This document shows positions 51,386-60,205 of a DNA stretch of 62,267 bases, piece after piece; positions within the stretch are counted from its first letter, which is position 1; the number at the start of each line of letters is the position of its first letter. Both the position numbers and the translations under genes were made by a program. The notes under the pieces were generated by a model. That model worked only from the letters and a program-made list of their open reading frames with translations, was not told the origin of the DNA and ran no database searches. This stretch comes from Anaerolineales bacterium (lineage in GTDB: Bacteria > Chloroflexota > Anaerolineae > Anaerolineales > Villigracilaceae): positions 1 to 62,267 of the forward strand of contig JADGEO010000020.1 in the NCBI GenBank assembly GCA_016744335.1, in the 5' to 3' direction.

Positions 51386-52336
51386 ATGAAATCACTTTAC
51401 TTAGAAAACGAAACACTCTCCTATAAAGAAAACCACCCCAAGCCCGCACAAGAAGGTGAGGCATTAATTCGTGTTCGCTTGGCAGGAATTTGCGGCACAG
51501 ACCTTGAAATGGTGCGCGGTTATTATCCTTTTTTAGGTGTGCCAGGACATGAATTTGTGGGGGAAGTTGTAGAATCTGATGATAAATCTTGGGTCGGGCA
51601 ACGGGTTGTAGGTGAGATTAACGTCACTTGCGGCGCATGTGATGCTTGCCTAAACGGGCGTTCTTCGCATTGCGAAACCCGAACAACGCTGGGCATTCAC
51701 AATCGTGATGGGATTTTTGCCGAATACGTTACGCTCCCGACCCGACACTTGCACCGTGTTCCCGATTCGGTCTCCGATGAAAAAGCAGTTTTCACCGAAT
51801 TGCTCGCCGCCGCGCTGGAGATTCCACAAGAGGTGCATATTCGTCCTACAGATAGAATTCTGCTAATTGGCGCGGGGAGGTTTGGTCAGCTCATCGCGCA
51901 GGTTTTGCAACTTACGGGCGCAGATTTAAGCGTTGTGGCGCGGCATCCCTTACAGCAGAATTTGCTCAAAGAACGCGGCATCAAGCTCATTGCTGGGGAA
52001 GCGGTAGAAGCAAAAAGGTGGGATGTGGTGGTAGATGCCACGGGGTCGGCATCTGGTTTTGAGCTGGCGCGGCAAGCCATACGTCCACGCGGGACACTCG
52101 TTATGAAGTCTACTTATAAAGGCGATATGCAGGTGAATTTTTCTTCTATCGTTGTGGATGAGATCAATATCGTTGGTTCGCGTTGCGGTCCCTTTGCCCC
52201 CGCATTGCGATTATTGGCAAACGGGTTAATTAATCCACTGGGAATGATTGCGGATGAATACCCCCTCGAAGATGGATTACAGGCTTTTGAAAAGGCAGCG
52301 GAGCGGGGCGTGCTGAAAGTATTGTTAAGACCTTAA
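51386..52336 (+). CDS. Zinc-type medium-chain alcohol dehydrogenase
   Basis: This MDR protein of about 316 residues starts at 51386 (MKSLYLENETL). The catalytic zinc ligands are seen in GICGTDLEMVRGY and GVPGHEFVGEVVE. The structural zinc lobe CGACDACLNGRSSHC is intact. The nucleotide-binding fold has LLIGAGRFGQLIAQVL. It probably oxidises an alcohol or polyol with NAD(P); sorbitol- or threonine-dehydrogenase-like enzymes share this layout. It stands alone between a divergent ggt and a strong terminator. Confidence 0.9.
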   Translation: MKSLYLENETLSYKENHPKPAQEGEALIRVRLAGICGTDLEMVRGYYPFLGVPGHEFVGEVVESDDKSWVGQRVVGEINVTCGACDACLNGRSSHCETRTTLGIHNRDGIFAEYVTLPTRHLHRVPDSVSDEKAVFTELLAAALEIPQEVHIRPTDRILLIGAGRFGQLIAQVLQLTGADLSVVARHPLQQNLLKERGIKLIAGEAVEAKRWDVVVDATGSASGFELARQAIRPRGTLVMKSTYKGDMQVNFSSIVVDEINIVGSRCGPFAPALRLLANGLINPLGMIADEYPLEDGLQAFEKAAERGVLKVLLRP

Positions 52337-52340
52337 ATGG

Positions 52341-52377
52341 AAAAGCCCTTATTCTATAAAGAATAGGGGCTTTTTTT
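52341..52377. terminator. Bidirectional intrinsic terminator
   Basis: AAAAGCCCTTATTCT pairs with AGAATAGGGGCTTTT (one G-T position). T-runs on the plus strand and the A-run on the left let it serve both the dehydrogenase gene and the convergent kinase gene. Confidence 0.88.
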
Positions 52378-52379
52378 GC

Positions 52380-53579
52380 TTAATCGCCAATCATGTGCAG
52401 GGGCAAACAGAGGGTAAAAGAGGTTCCTTTGCCCGATTTGCTTTTGACTTGAATGGTGCCACGATGTCCTTGTATAATTTCTTTGCTAATGGCAAGCCCT
52501 AAGCCCGTTCCGGCAATTTTATCTTCAGTTTCGTGAACGCGGAAAAACTTTTTAAATAGATGGGGCATTGCGTCTTTGGGGATGCCATATCCTGTATCTT
52601 GTACGATTATTTGCATTTTCTTTTTGTTTTTATTCTTTATTCTTGCCCGCAAAGTTACAGTTCCTTCGGGACGATTGTATTTGATGGCATTACTGAGTAA
52701 ATTTAATATAACTTGTTTAAGCTTGTTGGGGTCAGCTTCAAGTTCTGGTAAATCATCAGGGACATCAATTTTTACTTTTATTTCTCCCTCTTCTGCCTTT
52801 GAGTGCATAACTTCTACGCAATCGTTAAGAAGTTTTTCTATGGAGAAGCTTTTATATTTGAATTGAACGCGCCCTGATTCTAGGCGAGAGAGATCAAGAA
52901 AAGATGAAGCAAGTGCGCTTAGACGTAAAGTTTCAGTATGAATATTATTAACTATTTGGTCATGTTGCTGTGAGGATATTTCTGGGCGTAAGAGGAGGTA
53001 GGTAGCTGTGCTAAGGGAGGCTAGGGGCGTGCGTAACTCGTGGACAAACTCTGAAATCAAATCGGATTGTTGGAAAAGACGCGCGTTTTCAATTGCAACG
53101 GCGGCTTGTGCGCCCAAGACAAGCAATAACTCTTCGTCTGTATCGGTAAATTGCCCTTCTTTTTTATTTAGTGTCTCTAAAACCCCAATAACTTTATCTT
53201 TAGTGATCAAAGGAATACCCAGCAAGGATTTCGTATTAAAGCTGGTTGCATCTTGAACACCGTTAAAAAAGCGTTTGTCTTCTTGTACATTGCCAATGCG
53301 AACAGGTTCTCGGTTTGTGACTATCCACCCAGCAATGCTTCCTTCTAAAGGAACATTTAAGCCGCGTATATTCGGTAGATCCATATTGGTTGCTACCTGA
53401 AAATGGAGTTGGCGGGCGTTATCATCATAAAGCAAGATGGAGGCTTCTGCAGAGCAAGCAATTTCTGTGGCAATGGTAACAATTCGGTAAAGAAGTGTAT
53501 CTAAATCGAGGGTAGATGCCAGATCACGAGTGACTTCAAGTAAACGTCTATAATCCGTTAGACTTTGAGTACTAGGCAT
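52380..53579 (-). CDS. GAF-domain sensor histidine kinase (HisKA)
   Basis: This is a 399-residue soluble kinase. A GAF domain covers about 20-165. The HisKA segment is ISEFVHELRTPLASLSTATYLL with the phospho-accepting His near 178. HATPase_c has LLSNAIKYNRPEG (N box), IVQDTGYGIPKD and GTGLGLAISKEI. It is the last gene of a three-gene unit behind a receiver/TadZ fusion and a sirtuin, and its start overlaps the sirtuin gene by eight bases. The receiver of the first gene is its probable target. Confidence 0.9.
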   Translation of the reverse strand: MPSTQSLTDYRRLLEVTRDLASTLDLDTLLYRIVTIATEIACSAEASILLYDDNARQLHFQVATNMDLPNIRGLNVPLEGSIAGWIVTNREPVRIGNVQEDKRFFNGVQDATSFNTKSLLGIPLITKDKVIGVLETLNKKEGQFTDTDEELLLVLGAQAAVAIENARLFQQSDLISEFVHELRTPLASLSTATYLLLRPEISSQQHDQIVNNIHTETLRLSALASSFLDLSRLESGRVQFKYKSFSIEKLLNDCVEVMHSKAEEGEIKVKIDVPDDLPELEADPNKLKQVILNLLSNAIKYNRPEGTVTLRARIKNKNKKKMQIIVQDTGYGIPKDAMPHLFKKFFRVHETEDKIAGTGLGLAISKEIIQGHRGTIQVKSKSGKGTSFTLCLPLHMIGD

Positions 53580-54351
53580 GATTAATAACCTCTTCAGCTA
53601 ATGCAGGGAGCAAGGTTGCCGCGTCTTGAGTAAAGACAACATCTGCGCGTATATCAAGATATGTGGCACTTTGATTCACGATAATTAGATGCCCACCACG
53701 ATCTAGAGTTTGCATAGGTAGCCCAGCAACAGGTAAAACCTCGAGTGAAGAGCCAATAATGAGCATTAGGTCAGAGTTGCGAGCGGCTTTTTGTGCTTTG
53801 AGCCATGCTTTCTGAGGCAGTTCTTCTCCAAAAAGAATCACGTCTGGTTTTAATACAGCACTACAATTTACGCAGTGTGGAATAGTTCCATCTTTGGTAA
53901 AAGAGTCTAGAAAAAGAGATGATTCGTGTTGATGGAAACACTGCGTACAAGAAAGTGTGCGCATTGTGCCGTGCGTTTCTATCACGGTTTTAGAACCTGA
54001 TTTTTGATGCAAAACATCTATATTTTGGGTGATAATAGCATCTAAGTGTCCCGTTTTACCAAGTTCTGTTAAAGCAATATGAGCGGGATTTGGTAAAGCA
54101 TTAACAACTTGATTAGCAAGGGGGCGAAACCACTTATAAAATTGAGTGGGGTTGTAGCGAAAAGTGGAAAGAGATGCGACTTCCATCGCCTCTTCTTTCG
54201 ACCATAATCCAGTTCCCGCCGAACGAAAATCAGGGATGCCCGATGGCGTAGATATACCTGCTCCGGTAAGCGCAATAGGGTGTTTTGCTTGCCGAAAAAG
54301 TTCCGCGGCAAATTTGACTTTTTCTTGAACTTGGCTAGAGAGCTTTGTCAT
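53572..54351 (-). CDS. Sir2-family NAD-dependent protein deacylase
   Basis: This is a 259-residue sirtuin that removes acyl groups from lysine using NAD and yields O-acyl-ADP-ribose. ALTGAGISTPSGIPDFRS, ITQNIDVLHQKSG and the catalytic His in IETHGTMRTLSC are intact. Zinc Cys pairs are seen in CTQC and CVNC. The usual QNxD reads QNID. It overlaps the upstream receiver/TadZ gene by four bases (ATGA) and the downstream kinase by eight, so all three are tightly coupled. This suggests that it adjusts a protein of that signalling unit. Confidence 0.92.
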   Translation of the reverse strand: MTKLSSQVQEKVKFAAELFRQAKHPIALTGAGISTPSGIPDFRSAGTGLWSKEEAMEVASLSTFRYNPTQFYKWFRPLANQVVNALPNPAHIALTELGKTGHLDAIITQNIDVLHQKSGSKTVIETHGTMRTLSCTQCFHQHESSLFLDSFTKDGTIPHCVNCSAVLKPDVILFGEELPQKAWLKAQKAARNSDLMLIIGSSLEVLPVAGLPMQTLDRGGHLIIVNQSATYLDIRADVVFTQDAATLLPALAEEVINHA

Positions 54352-55508
54352 GCCTTCTCTGCCTCATGCTCGATAATAATTTTTGCTAATTTCTGAAAGT
54401 GTTGCGTAGTTATGCTTTCTGGCTGTTCTACTACAGCTGTTGTGTTTTTCTTGATTGCTTGAGAGAAAAGCTCAGGGGCAGGTGTAAAAGCCATCGTAAG
54501 CGGAGCACCAATCTCACTATTAACCTGTTTTCTCGGTAATAGCAAATCAGAGCGCATTCGATTATTAAGAACAATGAGGATTTTCTCTTCTTCAATGCCC
54601 AATTCAAGCAAGTTTTTGATCAAGAGTTTTGCTTGAGCAATAGAATTAGAGAAAGATTCTATGAGAACAATAATTTGATCACATTGAGGGAGCAACGCTT
54701 GGCTTAATCTTGGTAGCCCCGCGCCAAAATCGACAATCATAAAATGTGCTAAGGAAGAAAGACGTGAAAATATAGTTCCGCTTTGTTGTATGGCATTATT
54801 GAATATAGCGTCTTTAGGCTCTTCTGAAGCTGGTAATACACGCATTCCTGCTTCGTGTTCAAAGAGAGCCTCTTCAACTGCTTCTGTTGTGATTTCATTA
54901 GGGGCTTTTTTCAGTAACTCTCTTATATTACCAAAATCAGTAAAGCCTAAGTCTCTCCCCATTGATCCCATGCCCTGAGGTAATTCTAAAACGATAGTTT
55001 TTTCTCCCATATTTGAGCTTAAGAAACTCCCTAAGTTTATAGCAACGGAAGAAACACCCACGCCACCACGTGCGCTAATTATGCCAACGGTCGTTATTTT
55101 TTTATCTACGGGGACAGGTTTTTCTTTATTAACTTTTACCGAACGAGCAAGAAGAGCTTTTACATGTGCCTGAAGCTCTGCGGGATGTGTAGGTTTTGTT
55201 AGGTAATCATCTGCGCCAGCCTCAAAGCCTGTCACTTTATCATCAAGCTGAGATTTTGCAGTAAACATCAAAATGGGGATATTTGCTGTTTCAGGGTTTT
55301 CGCGCAAACGCCGAGCAACTTCATACCCATCCATTTCTGGCATCATTACATCTAATAATATCAAATCGGGAATATCTTCTGCCACTTTGAGTAAGCCTTG
55401 TTTACCATTATTTGCCGCCACAATTTGGTATCCCTTCTTTTGAAGCATAAGCCCAACAAGACGGAGTGTATCAAGGTCGTCATCTACAATTAGTATTTTT
55501 TCAGGCAT
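54348..55508 (-). CDS. Response-regulator receiver fused to TadZ/CpaE-like MinD-family ATPase
   Basis: This is a 386-residue fusion. The receiver (about 1-120) has acidic residues DDD at 9-11, phospho-acceptor Asp 53 in LLDVMMPEMDG and Lys near 106. The MinD/ParA-like domain (about 138-380) opens VGIISARGGVGVSSVAINLG. Its deviant Walker A has Arg 147 and Val 152 where lysines are expected, as in atypical TadZ/CpaE proteins that localise type IV pilus or Flp machinery. No pilus gene is in the window. AGGAG precedes the ATG. The gene heads a unit with a sirtuin and a histidine kinase. Confidence 0.88.
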   Translation of the reverse strand: MPEKILIVDDDLDTLRLVGLMLQKKGYQIVAANNGKQGLLKVAEDIPDLILLDVMMPEMDGYEVARRLRENPETANIPILMFTAKSQLDDKVTGFEAGADDYLTKPTHPAELQAHVKALLARSVKVNKEKPVPVDKKITTVGIISARGGVGVSSVAINLGSFLSSNMGEKTIVLELPQGMGSMGRDLGFTDFGNIRELLKKAPNEITTEAVEEALFEHEAGMRVLPASEEPKDAIFNNAIQQSGTIFSRLSSLAHFMIVDFGAGLPRLSQALLPQCDQIIVLIESFSNSIAQAKLLIKNLLELGIEEEKILIVLNNRMRSDLLLPRKQVNSEIGAPLTMAFTPAPELFSQAIKKNTTAVVEQPESITTQHFQKLAKIIIEHEAEKA

Positions 55509-55604
55509 GGTTTTTCTCCTTGTTTATAGGGTAAATAAAGTCTAGCATAAAGCTATCTATCCAGCAAGAATGCCAAACTTCCTATGATTTTATTGCACTA
55601 AGGA

Positions 55605-55693
55605 CTTAGGAAGAAATAATGTATCCATTAATGAGGCGAAGGTTGGGTGAAGTATGCTCCAAATGTATAAGTTATTTAATTCTTGTTCCTAAG
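55605..55693 (-). repeat. MITE-like 89-bp element, copy 2 (inverted)
   Basis: CTTAGGAA..TTCCTAAG ends enclose a sequence whose reverse complement aligns over the full length with 49571-49658. AACTTATACATTTGGAGCAT is the best-kept core. Lies in the leader side of the receiver/TadZ gene. Confidence 0.75.
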
Positions 55694-55817
55694 TAAGATT
55701 ATAAACCTTTAGCATCTTTATCGAAAGAAAATAGGAGATTAACGTATAGTTTTCTTTGAAAGCGAATTCTTTGCAAAAAAGAGATCTTTAGGGTTTTTCT
55801 TTTGATGATAAGCCGTA

Positions 55818-55931
55818 ACGCGCGCATTTTAGGCTTGTGTAATGAATCTCGAACCGAGTGCGCGATGTGAATCTCTTTATGCCAAAGAGATGTTGATAGT
55901 CGCCCCTCCCCTCTCTTTGGGGCACGCGCGT
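55818..55931 (+). repeat. Structured intergenic element, copy C (114 nt)
   Basis: ACGCGCGC at the left and ACGCGCGT at the right bound the copy. TTTTAGGCTTG after the left end matches TTTTGGGCTTGG of copy A. Internal hairpins are CTCG/CGAG, ATCTCTTT/AAAGAGAT (perfect, about 55871-55891) and GCCCC/GGGGC. The interior diverges from copies A and B, but length and architecture are kept. Confidence 0.55.
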
Positions 55932-56063
55932 AGCGGTTTCTCATCCTAAAATTTTTATACTACGCTTAGAAAAGGGAGAGATGTTTCGTGTTAAAATACA
56001 TGCTAACCTATATAAATCTTAGAAATTAGATCAGACCTCTTGTAAAAGCCTGTTTTCTCTACG

Positions 56064-56128
56064 CTCCCTGCGCCGTCCTCGGCGCAGGCTTCTCTAAAAC
56101 ACGCCGCCGAGAACGGCGGCTAGAGCAC
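56064..56128 (-). repeat. 65-bp two-hairpin repeat, copy 2 (inverted)
   Basis: Reverse-complement partner of 45929-45993, with hairpins TGCGCC..GGCGCA and GCCGCC..GGCGGC and the TAGAGCAC end. Located about 140 bases before the thioredoxin gene. Confidence 0.8.
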
Positions 56129-56265
56129 TTATACAAGAGGTCTATTATGAAAAAAAATATCCCTATTCTGACACCAACCCTATGCTTGGCGCGGGGAGAT
56201 GACCTTGCGACTCTAAAGTGGACAGCAACAAGGTTGGCAGAAAAACAAAAAAAGGAGAAATAATA

Positions 56266-56586
56266 ATGGCAGAAGTAAATGTAAACGAAGAGAGTTTTGA
56301 AGATGAAGTACTCAAGGCTGAATTGCCTGTTTTAGTTGATTTTTCGGCGGAGTGGTGTGGTCCCTGTAAAATGGTTGATCCCATTGTCCACGAACTTTCA
56401 GAAGACTGGGCAGGAAAAGTCAAAGTTGTCAAAATTGATGCAGATGAAAGTCCAGGTATTTTGATGAAGTTTGGCGTGATGGGTATTCCTACACTGATGT
56501 TCTTCGTCAATGGTGAAGTAAAAGAACGTGTTACTGGGTATCAGCCAAAGAAAAAATTAGTAAAGAAATTTGAAAAACACTTCTAA
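56266..56586 (+). CDS. trxA: Thioredoxin
   Basis: This is a 106-residue thioredoxin that reduces protein disulfides in the cytoplasm. The start at 56266 follows AAAGGAG. The active site WCGPCK lies in FSAEWCGPCKMVDP near residue 30, and the cis-Pro is in MGIPTLMFF. It has no signal peptide. The 56 kb repeat cluster precedes it, so its promoter is hard to place. Confidence 0.95.
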   Translation: MAEVNVNEESFEDEVLKAELPVLVDFSAEWCGPCKMVDPIVHELSEDWAGKVKVVKIDADESPGILMKFGVMGIPTLMFFVNGEVKERVTGYQPKKKLVKKFEKHF

Positions 56587-56672
56587 AACATAAAACGTGA
56601 TGCGTGAAGAAAAACATCAGGTTTTACGCTTCACTGGAACTAAAAGTTTTTAACTTTTTTAAGGAAAATCCC

Positions 56673-58526
56673 ATGACAAAAAAAAACGCACCCTATGGTC
56701 TCTGGAAATCGCCTATTACGCCATCTTTGCTTGGGCGCAAAATTCGGCTTGATGATGTGCAATGGGCTGATGATGGCAAAACGCTTATTTGGGTAGAAGG
56801 GCGTTCGGGGCATGGTGTTTTGGTGGCAAAGACGGGAGATGATGCCGCCAGAGATTTAACGGGAGATGTCCCCGTCAAGCCCACGCTTGGATATGGCGGT
56901 GGCGAGTTTACGACACGCGCGAAGCGGGCGGTTTTTGCCAGCAACGGGCGGCTTTACACAATCCCGCTCAAACAAGGGCTATCGCATCCTATCACACCAA
57001 AAATTGGCGAGTTAGCTTCGCCCACCCTCTCCCCTGATAATCAACGCGCGCTCTACGTTCACTCTTACGAGGGGCAAGATTCGCTCGTTATGGCAGATGT
57101 AGATGGTGAAAATTTCCCGAAAAAAGTAGCGCAGGGAGCCGATTTTTATATGCAACCTGTCTGGCATCCAAGCGGAGAGAAAATCGCATGGGTCGAGTGG
57201 AATCATCCGCAAATGCCCTGGGATGGCACACGGCTGGCAATCTCTGATTTTGAAGAAACTCAAATTCTAGCGGGTGATGAAGATACGCCAGTTTTTCAAC
57301 CTGAATTTTCTCCAGACGGAAAATTTTTAAGTTATATTGAAAGCGATGGGGAATGGGAACAGCTTTGCATCTTCAACTTAGAAGAGGGCAAAAAGCAGAT
57401 TCTTGTCTCAGGCGCAGTGCTCACGATGCCCGCGTGGATTCAGGGCATGAGAATGCACGCATGGGCGTGGGATTCTTCCCATATCTTTTATGTGCGCAAC
57501 GATGCAGGAACACATTCTCTGTGGGTCGTAGATGTGAACACGGGCAAAACTGCCGAAGCAAAAACGCCCTATACGCATATTATTCAACTCTCTGCTTCCC
57601 CCGTAGACGGGAAGTTGGCATTTATCGGCGAATCGCCGCAAATTGCCCAGCAAATTGTTATCTGGGAAAAAGGCAAATGCACCGCCGTCAAACGCTCTAT
57701 GGCAGATAATCTCGCTGATGGTTATTTACCCTCGCCCAAGAAAATCACTTGGGATGCGCCCGATGGCACACCCGTGCATGGACTTTATTACCCGCCATCA
57801 TCTGCTCTATACGAAAACGATGGTTTACCGCCCGTGATTGTGGATATTCATGGCGGTCCCACTTCGCAAAAATACGAACAACATAATGCTAACTCACGCA
57901 ATGAAGGCTTTTTCTTCACCAGTCGCGGGTATGGCGTTTTGCAAGTTAATTATCGCGGCAGTACAGGGTATGGGCGAAGCTATATGCTTGCCTTACGCAA
58001 AAAATGGGGCCCGCTAGATGTAGAAGATGCAGTTGGTGGTGCACAAGCCCTCGTAGATCAGGGGCTTGCTGACCCAAAGCGATTGGTTATCATGGGCGGT
58101 AGTGCGGGTGGATATACGGTGTTGAATTCTCTTGTTCATCAACCGGGATTTTTCAAGGCGGGCATCGTTTCTTATGCGGTCACGAATCTATTTACCCTAG
58201 AAAATGACACGCATAAATTCGAATCCCATTACAACGCATCCATGGTTGGCACTTTGCCCGAAGATGCCGATTTCTTCAAAAAATGGTCGGCTGTTTTCCA
58301 TGCCGATAAAATCAAAGATGCAGTAGCTCTTTTTCATGGTGCAGAAGATAGTGCTGTTTCTCCGGAACAATCGAAAACGGTTGTGGCGGCATTGCGTGCA
58401 AATAATGTGCCGCATATTTTCAAGATGTACGAAGGAGAAGGGCACGGCTGGCGCAAAGCGGAGACGATAGAAGCCTTTTATAAAGAAGTGCTTCAGTTTT
58501 TAGAGCAGTATGTGATTTTTGGCTAA
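56673..58526 (+). CDS. S9-family prolyl-oligopeptidase-like peptidase
   Basis: This is a peptidase of about 617 residues; the ATG at 56673 follows AAGGAAA. The N-terminal two-thirds is a WD40-like beta-propeller with repeats such as SPDGKFLSYIESDGEWEQLC. The C-terminal alpha/beta hydrolase has Ser in IMGGSAGGYTVLNSL, Asp in FHGAEDSAVSPEQS and His in GEGHGWRKAET. No signal peptide is seen, so it probably trims peptides in the cytoplasm (acylaminoacyl- or dipeptidyl-peptidase type). Confidence 0.92.
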   Translation: MTKKNAPYGLWKSPITPSLLGRKIRLDDVQWADDGKTLIWVEGRSGHGVLVAKTGDDAARDLTGDVPVKPTLGYGGGEFTTRAKRAVFASNGRLYTIPLKQGLSHPITPKIGELASPTLSPDNQRALYVHSYEGQDSLVMADVDGENFPKKVAQGADFYMQPVWHPSGEKIAWVEWNHPQMPWDGTRLAISDFEETQILAGDEDTPVFQPEFSPDGKFLSYIESDGEWEQLCIFNLEEGKKQILVSGAVLTMPAWIQGMRMHAWAWDSSHIFYVRNDAGTHSLWVVDVNTGKTAEAKTPYTHIIQLSASPVDGKLAFIGESPQIAQQIVIWEKGKCTAVKRSMADNLADGYLPSPKKITWDAPDGTPVHGLYYPPSSALYENDGLPPVIVDIHGGPTSQKYEQHNANSRNEGFFFTSRGYGVLQVNYRGSTGYGRSYMLALRKKWGPLDVEDAVGGAQALVDQGLADPKRLVIMGGSAGGYTVLNSLVHQPGFFKAGIVSYAVTNLFTLENDTHKFESHYNASMVGTLPEDADFFKKWSAVFHADKIKDAVALFHGAEDSAVSPEQSKTVVAALRANNVPHIFKMYEGEGHGWRKAETIEAFYKEVLQFLEQYVIFG

Positions 58527-58531
58527 TGCCG

Positions 58532-58570
58532 AGACCTGATAGGTTTTAAGAACCTGTCAGGTCTGTTTTT
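58532..58570 (+). terminator. Intrinsic terminator after the S9 peptidase gene
   Basis: AGACCTGATAGGTTT pairs with AACCTGTCAGGTCT and is followed by GTTTTT, just behind the stop codon. Confidence 0.8.
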
Positions 58571-58687
58571 CTACGATGATACAAAACTCTTACGAAAAAG
58601 AAATCTTTAGCGAGTACAATAGCCTTTATTTAGAAAATTCAAGCGAGAGCGCAGCGCATTTCTCATTATAAAAGAAGGAAACCTCAC

Positions 58688-60052
58688 ATGCCCCAACAAC
58701 AAATACCTTGTCCGCAATGTAGACAGCCTATAGTTGCGAATATAGAACAACTTTTTGATGTAACATCTGACCCCGGCGCAAAGCAACGTCTTTTAAGTGG
58801 TGGAGCTAATGTTGCTCAATGTCAAACTTGTGGATTTCAAGGTCAAGTTCCCACCCCCGTGATTTATCATGATAATGATAAAGATTTACTGCTCACCTTT
58901 TTTCCACCTGAGTTAGCAATTCCTGTTAATGAGCAAGAGCAGATTATGGGACCAACAATCAAAAAGATTACCGATAACTTACCTCCTGAAAAACGTAAAG
59001 GTTATTTGCTTAATCCGCAAACCTTCTTCACCTTTGAAAGTATGATGGAGCGCATATTAGGCGAAGATGGTATTACGCCAGAAATGATTCAGGCGCAAAA
59101 AGACCGCGTAGGGATTGTTGAAAAACTACTTACGGCAAAAGATGATGAAGCACGAAAAGCGATCATAAAAGAAGATGAGAGTCTTTTTGACGAAGAGTTT
59201 TTTGGACTTTTTGGTCAACTTGCACAAGCCGCCGCGGCACAAGGGCAAGGGGACACCGCGGGACAGATGAAGGCGATAGAAGAACTCCTGCTTAGTGAAA
59301 CAGCATACGGACAAGAAATCCAATTTTCGATGAAAGAAATGGAAATAGCCTCACAATCTTTACAAGAATTGGGAGAGGGTTTAACCCGCGAAAAACTCCT
59401 TGACCTAATCGTTGATGCCCCCAATGAACACAGAGAAAAAGCCTTTGCTGGCATGGTACGACAAGGGCTTGATTATGAGTTCTTTCAATTATTTACGCAA
59501 AAAATCGAAGATGAAGCAGATGCAGAAAAGCGGAAAGAGTTTGAAGAAAAACGTGACCGCGTCTTGGCTTATATTAATGAAATTGATCAGCATTTAGAGG
59601 CGCGTTTGCTACAATCACAGGGGTTTTTAAATGCTCTCCTCGAGCAGGATGATATTGGCATAGCAACACAGGCAAATTTGCAGAATTTTGATCAAGGCGT
59701 TGTGCAGGCTTTAGAGATGATGCTCCATAAAGCAACTGAAGAAGAAGACGAAGAAATGTTGGCTAAATTGCAACAAGTTGTTGTAGTCCTTCAACAAGCA
59801 AGTGGTCCTTTGCCCGAATATGAATTTATCGAAAAACTGATTTCTGCTGAAAGCGATGAGGCTTTAGAAAAGGTCATTGAAGAAAACGGAGATAAAATCA
59901 ATGATGAGTTACTCAAAACGCTAGGCGGAATTGTGGCGCAACAGCAAGGGCAAGAAGGGAAACTTTCTTCTCAAGATGAAGAGATGTTTGCTAAAATGAA
60001 TCAGATTTATAGTGCGGTAATGAAAGTGTCTATGAGAAAAAATATGGAGTAG
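58688..60052 (+). CDS. CpXC-domain protein
   Basis: This is a 454-residue protein. The N-terminal domain has paired zinc-type Cys motifs, PCPQCRQ near residue 8 and CQTCGFQG near 40, then LLLTFFPPEL, matching the CpXC family. The long remainder is almost all charged helices (for example EEKRDRVLAYINEIDQHLEAR) with likely coiled coil and no membrane segment. Family function is not known to me. AAGAAGGAAA precedes the ATG. It is flanked by terminators on both sides and so is monocistronic. Confidence 0.85.
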   Translation: MPQQQIPCPQCRQPIVANIEQLFDVTSDPGAKQRLLSGGANVAQCQTCGFQGQVPTPVIYHDNDKDLLLTFFPPELAIPVNEQEQIMGPTIKKITDNLPPEKRKGYLLNPQTFFTFESMMERILGEDGITPEMIQAQKDRVGIVEKLLTAKDDEARKAIIKEDESLFDEEFFGLFGQLAQAAAAQGQGDTAGQMKAIEELLLSETAYGQEIQFSMKEMEIASQSLQELGEGLTREKLLDLIVDAPNEHREKAFAGMVRQGLDYEFFQLFTQKIEDEADAEKRKEFEEKRDRVLAYINEIDQHLEARLLQSQGFLNALLEQDDIGIATQANLQNFDQGVVQALEMMLHKATEEEDEEMLAKLQQVVVVLQQASGPLPEYEFIEKLISAESDEALEKVIEENGDKINDELLKTLGGIVAQQQGQEGKLSSQDEEMFAKMNQIYSAVMKVSMRKNME

Positions 60053-60097
60053 GAAGGGTTTTTGGCTATTTGTTTTCAGCCATTAGTAAAATAATAA

Positions 60098-60135
60098 AAC
60101 CCCTGCGAAATAAAATTCGCAGGGGTTCTTTTTTT
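60098..60135 (+). terminator. Intrinsic terminator after the CpXC gene
   Basis: AACCCCTGCGAA and TTCGCAGGGGTT are exact complements around a 6-base loop, followed by a run of seven T. Confidence 0.92.
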
Positions 60136-60205
60136 CTTCGTTATAAAACTGGGTGTGATTTATCGCACTTTCTATCTTAGACGATGATCTCAATCATTGG
60201 GGAAT

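Noticed and set aside
55699..55944. 81-codon minus-strand open frame
   Set aside because: It runs through structured element C and shows no ribosome site or protein motif; most likely accidental.
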